In this document: piece after piece, positions 8,759-16,530 of the stretch
Numbering within the stretch: position 1 is the first letter of the stretch
Layout: each line of letters opens with the position of its first letter
NCBI RefSeq assembly: GCF_042676985.1
Contig: NZ_JBHTIK010000005.1
Location: forward strand, 310,001-374,000
Source: Sphingosinicella xenopeptidilytica
GTDB taxonomy: Bacteria; Pseudomonadota; Alphaproteobacteria; Sphingomonadales; Sphingomonadaceae
Reading direction: 5' to 3'
Length of the DNA stretch: 64,000 nucleotides
Position numbers and translations under genes: made by a program
Notes under the pieces: model-generated
Told to the model about the DNA's origin: nothing
Database searches by the model: none
The model's input: only the letters and a program-made list of their open reading frames with translations

Positions 8759-9460
8759 ATGGTCGACAGGTGGGTTGCCCCCAAGGTGGGGCGGGTGAAG
8801 GGGTATACGCTGCGCGAGCTGGCTTACGGCGAGCTTCGCGCGGCGCTGCTTTCCGGGCGTTTCGCGCCGGGCGAGGCCATCACGGTCCGTGAACTTGCCG
8901 AGATGATGCAGCTCGGCTTCATGCCGGTGCGCGAAGGTGTGCAGCAGCTCGCCTCGCAGGGCGCGCTCGAATTTCTGCCCAACCGTTCGGTCCGCGTGCC
9001 GGTCTATACGCTCGAAGAGGTCCGCAAGATCTACGAGGCGCGTATCCTGATCGAGTGCTACGCGGTCGAGCAGGCCGCGAAATACATTACGCCCGAACAG
9101 GTCGCGGCGCTCAATGAAGGGTTGCAGGAGATGTTTACGCGCCCGGCGGATACCGAGGCGCGCGACAAGCTGAAGGCCAACTACGACTTTCACTTCCAGA
9201 TCTACGAGGCGTGCGGCTCCTCCTACATCGTCGAGATGATCGAACGGCTGTGGCTGCGTATCGGGCCGCTGCACATCAGCGTGTTCAACTCCGCCCCTGC
9301 CGACCGCGAAGACTTCCTCGCCGTGCAGCCGCAGCACGTCGAACTCGTGAATGCGCTGCGCGCGCACGACGCGGTACACGCGAAGGAGATCATGCTGTCG
9401 CTGCTCGAAAAGTCGCTGGCTTGGTACGAGCGGCACGCGGCGAACCTTCTGGCGGCGTAG
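8759..9460 (+). CDS. GntR-family transcriptional regulator, FCD subfamily
   Basis: 233 residues. N-terminal winged helix (LAYGELRAALLSGRFAPGE, then VRELAEMMQLGFMPVREGVQQL, about residues 20-75) and a C-terminal all-helical FCD ligand/metal domain (EEVRKIYEARILIE, NYDFHFQIYEACG, QPQHVELVNAL). I chose ATG 8759 with AAGGAG at 8742-8747; an in-frame ATG at 8666 would add 31 residues of low-complexity sequence. FCD regulators usually repress catabolic genes and are released by a pathway acid or sugar acid. It sits in the middle of the island, and three promoters within 7 kb share an AT-rich palindrome that is a candidate binding site. Confidence 0.9.
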   Translation: MVDRWVAPKVGRVKGYTLRELAYGELRAALLSGRFAPGEAITVRELAEMMQLGFMPVREGVQQLASQGALEFLPNRSVRVPVYTLEEVRKIYEARILIECYAVEQAAKYITPEQVAALNEGLQEMFTRPADTEARDKLKANYDFHFQIYEACGSSYIVEMIERLWLRIGPLHISVFNSAPADREDFLAVQPQHVELVNALRAHDAVHAKEIMLSLLEKSLAWYERHAANLLAA

Positions 9461-9477
9461 AAGGCGGCACGGGTTAG

Positions 9478-9497
9478 GCGGGTAAATGCCCGCTCTT
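9478..9497 (+). terminator. Weak stem-loop after the GntR gene
   Basis: GCGGG (9478-9482) pairs with CCCGC (9489-9493) across a 6-nt loop and is followed by TCTTATTATAT. The short stem and T-rich tail fit a weak intrinsic terminator placed directly before the next operator. Confidence 0.35.
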
Positions 9498-9514
9498 ATT
9501 ATATAAAATATATA
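9498..9514. promoter_or_regulatory. AT-rich palindromic operator candidate (copy 2)
   Basis: ATTATATAAAATATATA matches 15 of 17 positions of the perfect palindrome at 15062-15078. It contains a TATAAA -10-like hexamer (9502-9507) and lies directly before the ribosome-binding site of the dehydratase gene. Confidence 0.6.
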
Positions 9515-9531
9515 GGAAAGGAGTGCGTGAC

Positions 9532-10491
9532 TTGGGGGAGGGGGCTGATCTCGTGGCCGCGGTGCGGGCCCGGATGGCGGCGGCGGAGGCGCGTATCCGG
9601 CCGCATATCCGCACGACGCCCGTGGAAACCTCGCCCGTATTCTCGAAGCGCGCCGGCGTTCCGATTGTCCTGAAGCTCGAACACATTCAGCATTCGGGGT
9701 CGTTCAAGGTGCGCGGCGCCTTCAGCAAGGCGCTTGCGGAGGCGGGCGATGACCGTCCCGTTCTTACGGCATCGAGCGGCAACCACGGCCTTGCCGTGGC
9801 GCATGTCGCCAGTGCGCTGGGCCGGCCGGCCGAAATCCTTGTTCCCGAAACGATTGCGCCGTTCAAATATGCTCTGTTGCGGGCGACCTCTGCGCGGATC
9901 GTTAAGCGGGGCCGCACCGGCTACGAAACGCTCGCCGCCGTGCGCGAACGCGCGGACAGGGGCACGCACCTTTATCTACCGCCCTACAATGATCTCGATG
10001 TGATCGCCGGACAGGCGACACTTGGCGCCGAGCTGATGCGGCAGGACCTCGAGATCGACGCCATCGTCGCCTCTTCGGGTGGCGGCGGGCTTGTATGCGG
10101 CGTTGCCATCGGTGCGAAGGCCGTGAAGCCGGACGTTACCGTTATCGGCGCCTCTGCGCGCAACGCCCAGACCTTCTATCGGTCGGTTGCCGCCGGGCAC
10201 TATGTGAAGACATCGGAACGGCCGACGCTCTCCGACGGAACGGCGAACGCGCTGGAACCGGGATCGATGACGATCCCGATTGGAGCTGCCATGCTCGACG
10301 AAGCGATTCTCATAGGAGAGGCTGCGATTCACCATACGATGCAGCGCTTCGCCCGCACTGAGCGCTGGATGATCGAGGGTGCCGCGGCGCTCAGCCTTGC
10401 CGCCGCCGAGGTGATCGGAAAAACCGGGCGCTTCCGACGCATCGCCGTCATCATTTGCGGCCGCTCCGTTGATCCGGCAAAGCTCGTCTGA
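9532..10491 (+). CDS. PLP-dependent threonine/serine dehydratase-like enzyme
   Basis: About 319 residues, fold-type II PLP enzyme of the threonine dehydratase/serine racemase group, without a regulatory ACT domain. Visible motifs: HSGSFKVRGA with the PLP lysine, SSGNHGLAVA (substrate loop) and the glycine-rich phosphate cradle SSGGGGLVCG. Such enzymes deaminate L- or D-Ser/Thr, or 3-hydroxyaspartate, to the 2-oxo acid and ammonia, or racemise them. The start is uncertain: TTG 9532 is placed 9 nt after GGAAAGGAG, GTG 9553 follows GGGGGAGGGG, and GTG 9523 is too close to the ribosome-binding site. The stop overlaps the next gene's ATG by one base (TGATG), so the two are translationally coupled. 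Confidence 0.85.
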   Translation: MGEGADLVAAVRARMAAAEARIRPHIRTTPVETSPVFSKRAGVPIVLKLEHIQHSGSFKVRGAFSKALAEAGDDRPVLTASSGNHGLAVAHVASALGRPAEILVPETIAPFKYALLRATSARIVKRGRTGYETLAAVRERADRGTHLYLPPYNDLDVIAGQATLGAELMRQDLEIDAIVASSGGGGLVCGVAIGAKAVKPDVTVIGASARNAQTFYRSVAAGHYVKTSERPTLSDGTANALEPGSMTIPIGAAMLDEAILIGEAAIHHTMQRFARTERWMIEGAAALSLAAAEVIGKTGRFRRIAVIICGRSVDPAKLV

Positions 10492-11882
10492 TGCGGTATC
10501 TGCTGATCCTGCTTACGGTGCTGCTTCCGGCACGTGCGCTTGCCGCGGAAACGGCGGCGCTTGAGAGCGCTGTGGAGGCGGCTCGACTGGCCGAAGGAAT
10601 CCCTGGCGTTTCTGTAATGATCGCGCGCGGCGGCGAGACTCTGTTCAAGCAGGGCTTCGGGCACGCCAACGTAGAGCTTGGCACGCCGGCAACACCGCAG
10701 AGCGTTTACCAGATCGGCTCACTCGGCAAGACCTTCACCGCGATGGGGGTCATGCTGCTGGTCGAAGACGGCAAACTCGCGCTCGATGAGAGCATCACGC
10801 ACTATCTTCCAGAAGCGCCTGCGCACTGGAAGCCCGTGACGCTGAGAACGCTCGTTGGGATGCGATCAGGGATCGCGGATTATGAAGAGGCCTCGCTCGG
10901 CGGTGACTCCGAAGCCGCGATCGACCTGCGCCGCGATTATACCGATGCCGAGCTTGTCACGCGTCTCGCACGGCCGCTTCTTATTTTCGCACCGGGCAGT
11001 CGTATCCAATACAGTAACAGCAACTACGTGGTTCTCGGCGCGCTCATCACGAAGATCGCTGGCGAGCTGTACACGGATTTTCTCGCTCGGCGGTTGTTCG
11101 GTCCCGTGGGCATGAACACCGCGCGAAAGGCCAGTCTGCAAGCCCTGATCCCGAACCGTGCGGACGGGTATTGGCGCGAAGAGGGCCTGCGAAATGCGGA
11201 CTGGGTGTCGCCGACGCTCTACAGCACCGGCGATGGTGGCCTGATGATGTCTGTGAACGATCTTGAGGCGTGGCACCGGCTGCTCACGGCGAAGTCCGGC
11301 GGCGTCTCGGGAATCCCGCCGCGCATGTGGCCTGTCGCGCCATTTTCCGACGGGTCGCATCCGGTGATCCGCTACGCCCTCGGCTGGCAATCGCAGGAAG
11401 CGGGCGGGGTCGCTGTCGTCGGCCACGGCGGCACGTGGGCGGGCTATCGCGCCTATTTTCTGCATGTGCCTTCCACGGGTCTCAGCGTAGCGGTGCTAGC
11501 CAATCTCGAAAGCGCGGGCACAGGGCGGCTCGCGTGGAAACTTGCAGGGCTCGTCGATCCGGCGCTCTACAGACAAGCGACGGCGGTCGATCCCGATCCG
11601 AAGACCACGCAGGCGCACCGAGCGCTCTTCAAGGCGTTGCTTGATGGCAAGACCATCGAAGGCGCGATGACTCCTGCGGCCGAAGCACTATGGACCGGCC
11701 GCGCACGTCAGGAACTGCTCGATTTCGCATCGCCCGTGCGCACGTCCCAGAGCTTCGCGCTTGTAAGGCGAGACAAGAAAGAGGCAGTCTACCGCCTCGA
11801 CGCCGGGCGCTTCGATGTGGTCCTGGAAATGGCGCTCGATCGGAACCGGCGTGTGTCCGGTATCAACGTAACTATCGAATAG
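10491..11882 (+). CDS. Secreted serine hydrolase (class C beta-lactamase / D-aminopeptidase family)
   Basis: 463 residues. Signal peptide about residues 1-18 (ILLTVLLPARALA). The three boxes of the penicillin-recognising fold are present: SLGK (SxxK), YSN (YxN) and GHGGT. It is shorter than the membrane-anchored paralogue at 3884-5758 and has no transmembrane C-terminus, so it should be periplasmic. Family members hydrolyse beta-lactams, esters, or D-amino-acid amides and peptides; class C resistance enzymes are smaller (~380 residues) and stand alone, so a catabolic peptidase or esterase role is more likely. Coupled by TGATG overlap to the dehydratase-like gene, which suggests the dehydratase consumes what this enzyme releases. 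Confidence 0.88.
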   Translation: MRYLLILLTVLLPARALAAETAALESAVEAARLAEGIPGVSVMIARGGETLFKQGFGHANVELGTPATPQSVYQIGSLGKTFTAMGVMLLVEDGKLALDESITHYLPEAPAHWKPVTLRTLVGMRSGIADYEEASLGGDSEAAIDLRRDYTDAELVTRLARPLLIFAPGSRIQYSNSNYVVLGALITKIAGELYTDFLARRLFGPVGMNTARKASLQALIPNRADGYWREEGLRNADWVSPTLYSTGDGGLMMSVNDLEAWHRLLTAKSGGVSGIPPRMWPVAPFSDGSHPVIRYALGWQSQEAGGVAVVGHGGTWAGYRAYFLHVPSTGLSVAVLANLESAGTGRLAWKLAGLVDPALYRQATAVDPDPKTTQAHRALFKALLDGKTIEGAMTPAAEALWTGRARQELLDFASPVRTSQSFALVRRDKKEAVYRLDAGRFDVVLEMALDRNRRVSGINVTIE

Positions 11883-11885
11883 ACG

Positions 11886-13229
11886 TCAGGCGTGTACCGG
11901 CGGTTTCCGGTCCGCCCAAGGCTGCGCGGCTTCCAGCCGGTAAGCGAGGTCGAACAGCACGTCGTCGCGGCCCGGCGCGGCGGCGAACTGGATGCCGATA
12001 GGAAGTCCCTCTGGCGACCAGCCGAGCGGCACGCTCATGGCGGGTGCGCCCGCCGCATTGTGGATCGGCGTGTATCCGGCGAATTCCACGAGGCGCTCGT
12101 ACAATGTATCGAACGGAACCGTGGGCGCGAGATGTCCGAGTTTCGGCGCGGTCGTGCGCAGAACGGGCGTCGCGATGATGTCGAAGTCGTCGAACCAGCT
12201 GTTGTAGGCCGCCGAGGCGGCGAGCAGGCCATCCACCGCCTCTTGCCGCTTTGCCGGAGACATGCGCCGGGCGTGCTCGGCGAGTGCGCGTGTGAAGGGC
12301 TCGAGGAGGTCGGGCTTCGGCGTCACCATTTCCTGCATCATCGCGCCTTCCGCCCAGTAGGTGAGGAAGTCGTGCATCACGCCGCGTTTCACCGGCCAGC
12401 GGGTCTGAAGAGGTTTCAGCCCGATCGATCCGAGCAGTTGTAGCGTTGCATCGAATGCTGCCCGCACCTCGTCGGAGGGCGCAATGCCTTCCATGCTCTC
12501 TTCAACGAAGCCGATGCGCAACGCTCGCTCGCTGGCCCCGGATACAAAGCCGATCGGCGTGTTTGCGGCGGTGTCTTCCGTCAGCGCGAACACCATAGCG
12601 CTCTCCTTCACCGAGCGCGTCACCACATGCTGCGTGCCGAGCTCGACCGGTCGCGGTGGAGGCGGCGCGACGCGGATCAGGCGGCCCCGTGAGGGCTTGA
12701 GGCCGAAGAGGCCGCAGCACGCTGCCGGAATACGGATCGAGCCGCCGCCATCGCCCGCGTGCGAGATCGGGACGACGCCCGCGGCAACCGCTGCCGCCGC
12801 GCCGCCGGATGAGCCGCCCGTCGACCGGCTGGTGTCCCACGGATTCCGTGTAGGGCCGGTGCCGAGCGCCTCCGATGTCGGCAGGAAGCCGAATTCGGAG
12901 GTCGTGCATTTCCCGATGATCGCGAAGCCCGCGTTCTGCAGTGCGTCGACATAGGGCGACTGGCCGGTGGCGGGTTTTCCCTCGTAGGCGCGCGAGCCAT
13001 AGCGGGTGGGCAGCCCCTTCACGTCGAGCAGATCCTTGATGAGGATCGGCACGCCCGAAAACGGCCGCCCTGGCAGCGAGGGAACATCGCCCGGCGCGGC
13101 AAGGAAGTTGAGCTCTGCCTGCATCCGGTCGCGCACGGCAATGGCGTCGGCGGCCTCAAGCGGCGCTGCCTTCGCCGCGAACGGCACGGCGCTGAACGCG
13201 GCCAGGATTTCGCGGCGGCGGAAGCGCAT
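11886..13229 (-). CDS. Amidase-signature family amidase, exported
   Basis: 447 residues from the ATG at 13229, which is placed 6 nt after AAGGAGG. The N-terminus MRFRRREILAAFSAVPFAAKA is a twin-arginine-like signal, so the folded enzyme may be exported by Tat. The Ser-cisSer-Lys triad is visible: Lys about 65 (LIKDLLD), cis-Ser about 141 in STGGSSGG, nucleophile Ser about 164 in DGGGSIRIP. It hydrolyses an amide, possibly a peptide amide; the periplasmic location argues against the GatA role in tRNA amidation. Second gene of the M23-amidase operon, coupled by a TGATG overlap. The gene ends 3 nt from the convergent serine hydrolase gene. Confidence 0.88.
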   Translation of the reverse strand: MRFRRREILAAFSAVPFAAKAAPLEAADAIAVRDRMQAELNFLAAPGDVPSLPGRPFSGVPILIKDLLDVKGLPTRYGSRAYEGKPATGQSPYVDALQNAGFAIIGKCTTSEFGFLPTSEALGTGPTRNPWDTSRSTGGSSGGAAAAVAAGVVPISHAGDGGGSIRIPAACCGLFGLKPSRGRLIRVAPPPPRPVELGTQHVVTRSVKESAMVFALTEDTAANTPIGFVSGASERALRIGFVEESMEGIAPSDEVRAAFDATLQLLGSIGLKPLQTRWPVKRGVMHDFLTYWAEGAMMQEMVTPKPDLLEPFTRALAEHARRMSPAKRQEAVDGLLAASAAYNSWFDDFDIIATPVLRTTAPKLGHLAPTVPFDTLYERLVEFAGYTPIHNAAGAPAMSVPLGWSPEGLPIGIQFAAAPGRDDVLFDLAYRLEAAQPWADRKPPVHA

Positions 13230-15034
13230 CACTTCGCCTCCTTCGTCGTATCTGTTGTGCGCAGATAATATCCGTATTTCGGAATGCTCACCTTCACGCC
13301 CGGCGCCGGGAAGGCGAGTTCGATATTGTCGAAGCGCGCCGGTACGCCGTCTGTGCGCATCAGGTTAGCGTTCGTCTGCAACTGGTAGTGGAGATGCGGA
13401 TAGCCCGTCGTCTGCGATCCACCGAGCAGCGCGATCACCTCGCCCTGCCGGATTTTCTGACCGGTTTTCACTCGCAGCGATCCCTGCCGCAGGTGGCAGA
13501 AGAAACTGACCTCGCCGTTGCCGTGATCGATCATGATCCAGTTTCCCGGCATGGCGTGAACAGGGTCGGACATGCCCTGCATCAGAAGGTCAGCGGGCGT
13601 ATCGTCGGGAACGCCGTCGCGCATCGCCACGATCGTGCCCGCGCCGGGTGCGATGATCTCCTTTTCGAACGTGTAGACGTCCGCGTTTTTCGGCACGGAT
13701 ACGGGATTGTTCAGCAGTTCGAAGCGCGGACCCAGTGCCACGATGTCATAAGCGCCCCACTGCCCGAAATCGTCCTTGTGCGAAGGGTCATCGTGGTCGT
13801 GTGCCGAGATCGCCATGAAATTCCCCTTGATGGGGAAAATGAGCGGCGTCTTCTGATCGTAGACGGTCACCGGGAAGGTGCGCGATACGGTCGCCGTCTG
13901 TCCTCTGGGATCGCGCACGGTCATCTCGTAGCGGATAGCATCGATATCCACCGGAATCGGTGTCGTGAAATGATGGCGGAACACTGACACCGGCGCTTTC
14001 CCAGAGTAGCGCGAAAGGACGGTTCGGCGGACGGTTTTCAATTCTTCGGAAGAGAAGAAGATCGTACGGAATGGCGTGCCTTTTGTTTCGAGATACGCGG
14101 TGGCGGAGACCGGCTCCACCCAACGCCCGTCCGCTTCATCGAGCAGGAGGTCGAGCGTGAACGTCTCGGTCGCGGGGTAGGAGATTGCCCACGCGGGGTT
14201 GATCTCCCAACTGCTGTCACTGACGATGAAGTCGTGTTCCTTGAACAGCCTTGAGGGGGCCACATCGAGGCTGATGGCGAGCGGCGCGGCGGAGGCGCCC
14301 GCGACAGGCGGAAGTTTCGTGGCGAGCGGCCGGTAGGACGAAACGGTGATCGATACGCTCTGCTTGCTGTTGTCCGGTGCGGCGTCGCGGATGCGGAACG
14401 GCAACTGCACTCCGCCTACCTTGCGATAGTCTTCGAAGCGCGAGGTGCTGACCGCTGCGCCTTCATCCCAATGTGCCGGATAGTCGCGCCGGAACGGCAG
14501 GTAGGTCTTCGCATCCACGAACAGGCTGGAGCCGTCCTTGATCGCGATGCGGTAAGCCTTGCGGCCATCCACCTCTTCGGCATCGAGCTTCGCATTGGCA
14601 AGCGGCTGAAGCGTGCCGGTGAAGGGCAGGAAGATCGACGCAGCGCGCGTGCGGGCGAGTGCATCGGGCGCGAGTTCGCGGGTGCGGGCAGGGGCTTGCG
14701 GCGCCATGCCGTCCCAGCCGTTGCGCTCCGTGCCGCCGTGCGCGTCCACCTCGCGCGCGATCTGGTAGACGGCGGTCGAGATCGAAACGCTGAACCGGGC
14801 GTCACCCTCGCGGCTCACCGAGAAGCGGGCAGGCATCCTGAACGCCTCGCCCGTGCCTTCCAGCGTCCATCCCGCCTGCAGTTCGGCGGAAGGTGTGCCG
14901 AGCGCCTTTCGCATTCGCTCCAGTACATTGTCGGGGGTGATGCCGGCATTGGCAGTTCCGGCGAGCAAGCTCCAAACGGCGAGGCTGGCCAGGCCGCTTT
15001 TGATGCCGCCGCTGATCGGAAAGATTGACCGCAC
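13229..15034 (-). CDS. Secreted M23-type metallopeptidase with large N-terminal domain
   Basis: 601 residues from the GTG at 15034, preceded by GGGAGTGAG and giving a clear signal peptide (residues ~8-30, LASLAVWSLLAGTANA). An open frame continues upstream but has no signal sequence and crosses the promoter. Residues ~30-230 form a beta-rich domain (FVDAKTYLPFRRDY, GGVQLPFRI) that looks like a LolA/LppX-type lipoprotein-carrier fold; this is my inference. The C-terminal M23 domain has HKDDFGQWGAYD (first His and Asp ligands, in the spaced variant), HGNGEVSFFCHL and PHLHYQL (HxH). M23 enzymes cleave glycyl or D-amino-acid peptide bonds, often in peptidoglycan. First gene of the operon with the amidase; its -10 lies inside the palindrome at 15062-15078. 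Confidence 0.85.
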   Translation of the reverse strand: MRSIFPISGGIKSGLASLAVWSLLAGTANAGITPDNVLERMRKALGTPSAELQAGWTLEGTGEAFRMPARFSVSREGDARFSVSISTAVYQIAREVDAHGGTERNGWDGMAPQAPARTRELAPDALARTRAASIFLPFTGTLQPLANAKLDAEEVDGRKAYRIAIKDGSSLFVDAKTYLPFRRDYPAHWDEGAAVSTSRFEDYRKVGGVQLPFRIRDAAPDNSKQSVSITVSSYRPLATKLPPVAGASAAPLAISLDVAPSRLFKEHDFIVSDSSWEINPAWAISYPATETFTLDLLLDEADGRWVEPVSATAYLETKGTPFRTIFFSSEELKTVRRTVLSRYSGKAPVSVFRHHFTTPIPVDIDAIRYEMTVRDPRGQTATVSRTFPVTVYDQKTPLIFPIKGNFMAISAHDHDDPSHKDDFGQWGAYDIVALGPRFELLNNPVSVPKNADVYTFEKEIIAPGAGTIVAMRDGVPDDTPADLLMQGMSDPVHAMPGNWIMIDHGNGEVSFFCHLRQGSLRVKTGQKIRQGEVIALLGGSQTTGYPHLHYQLQTNANLMRTDGVPARFDNIELAFPAPGVKVSIPKYGYYLRTTDTTKEAK

Positions 15035-15061
15035 ACCCTCACTCCCATTGCCTTTTTCCAG

Positions 15062-15078
15062 ATTATATAAAATATAAT
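15062..15078. promoter_or_regulatory. Perfect AT-rich palindromic operator (copy 3) over the M23-amidase promoter
   Basis: ATTATATAAAATATAAT: perfect 7-bp arms around AAA. On the minus strand its first six bases read TATAAT (15067-15062), a perfect -10, with a weak -35 (TTATAG, 15090-15085) at 17 bp. It lies 27 bp before the M23 GTG and also upstream of the divergent MFS gene. Confidence 0.7.
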
Positions 15079-15202
15079 ATTTGTCTATAAGGTAAGGGAG
15101 CAAAGTGCACCACAGCCGGAAATCGCGTTCGCACAGCGGCCGGACTGCGATATGTCCTGCCTGGGAGGCGGCTGTGGGTGCGCCTTGCGTTGGGGGAATC
15201 GG

Positions 15203-16432
15203 GTGCAGATGATTTTCGTTCGGCCGGCTTACCGGCAGCTTGGTGTGCTCACCGTTCTTGCGATCCTGCTCGACGGTCTCGATGGCCAGGCGCTGAGTTT
15301 TGCCCTGCCCGCCATTGCCGCCGAATGGGGTGCGGAGAAAAGTGCGTTCGGCCTCGTCTTCATGGCCGGGCTCGTCGGCATGGCGGCAGGAACCATCGTG
15401 CTCGGCTATGTCGGCGATCGTTTCGGCAGGCACATCGCGCTCGGCATCAGTGTCGTACTTTTTGGGCTGTTCACAGGGCTTTGCGCCATGGCGGGCAGCG
15501 TGAACGAAATCCTGCTCCTGCGGTTCATCGCCGGTCTCGGCATGGGCGGCGCGCTTCCGAACGCTGCGGCGCTGATGTCGGAAACCATAGCGCCGCGATG
15601 GCGGGCCGTCGCGGTGACAGCCACGATCCTCTGCATTCCGCTCGGCGGGATGCTGGGTGGTATCCTCGCGTCGTGGGTGCTGCCCACATTCGGCTGGCGG
15701 CCGCTGTTCATCGGTTGTGGCGTGGCCTCGATCCTGCTCGGCGCGCTTCTGTTCCTGCAAAAATATGAAGCCACTGCCGCACCTGAAACGCCCGATATCA
15801 GCCCCTTGCCCTCGCCGGGCTTCGGCAAAACCCTCGCTCTGGTGCTCGGCAAGGATGCGCGGCGCGACACGTTGGCGATGTGGGTGTCCTATTTCTGGTC
15901 GCTGATGGCCGTTTACCTCTCGCTTAACTGGCTGCCGAGCCTGCTTGTCGGCGCGGGGTTCGATCTCGGCGATGCCAGCATCGGTGCTGCGCTTTTCAAC
16001 TGCGGCGGTATCGTCGGGGCGCTGCTTGGCGCAGTGCTCATTCGCAGATTCGGTTCACGGACCGTGCTTGTCGCGATGGCACTTGGCGGCGCCGTCACCA
16101 GCGTGCTGCTCGCGAGCTTTCCACCGCATCCCGGATCGTTCCTGCTCAGCGTTTCGCTGATCGCTCTGCTTGGTGTTTCCAGCGCGGGCATCCAGTCGAT
16201 TCTCTTCGCGGTCGCCGCGCAGCTCTACACGGTTGAGACACGATCGACGGCGATCGGCGTGGCGCTCGGCTTCGGGCGGACGGGCGCGATGATCAGCGCG
16301 CTGGCGGGTGGCGTGCTCATCGGTTGGCAGGCCGGCGGCTTTTTTGTCACCATAGCGCTTCTGATGGCGCTGCTTGCCGTGTCGCTGATGATCCTGCGGC
16401 GGCATATCGAAAGGCACCGCGACCCGGCCTGA
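15203..16432 (+). CDS. MFS transporter (aromatic acid:H+ symporter-like)
   Basis: About 409 residues with 12 predicted membrane helices. GDRFGRH between TM2 and TM3 is the MFS loop motif, and LLDGLDGQALSFALP in TM1 carries the paired aspartates typical of the aromatic-acid/proton symporter (AAHS) group. GTG 15203 has GGGGGA five bases upstream; ATG 15209, two codons later, is nearly as likely, and the ATG at 15152 lacks a ribosome-binding site. Divergent from the M23-amidase operon across the perfect palindrome. It probably carries a small organic acid or product of the pathway across the inner membrane; direction and substrate are not determined. Confidence 0.85.
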   Translation: MQMIFVRPAYRQLGVLTVLAILLDGLDGQALSFALPAIAAEWGAEKSAFGLVFMAGLVGMAAGTIVLGYVGDRFGRHIALGISVVLFGLFTGLCAMAGSVNEILLLRFIAGLGMGGALPNAAALMSETIAPRWRAVAVTATILCIPLGGMLGGILASWVLPTFGWRPLFIGCGVASILLGALLFLQKYEATAAPETPDISPLPSPGFGKTLALVLGKDARRDTLAMWVSYFWSLMAVYLSLNWLPSLLVGAGFDLGDASIGAALFNCGGIVGALLGAVLIRRFGSRTVLVAMALGGAVTSVLLASFPPHPGSFLLSVSLIALLGVSSAGIQSILFAVAAQLYTVETRSTAIGVALGFGRTGAMISALAGGVLIGWQAGGFFVTIALLMALLAVSLMILRRHIERHRDPA

Positions 16433-16530
16433 CCCAGCGTCCGCCATCACGGCGCCGAGGCTGGCCTTGATCCTTTGAAAGAAGCGGGACTATGACGGGT
16501 TCATATCCAAAGCTTCAGGGGATTTTCCAT

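Noticed and set aside
15035..15760. N-terminal extension of the M23 peptidase frame to 843 residues
   Set aside because: It crosses the promoter palindrome, lies antisense to the MFS gene and has no signal sequence. The GTG at 15034 has a good ribosome-binding site and signal peptide.
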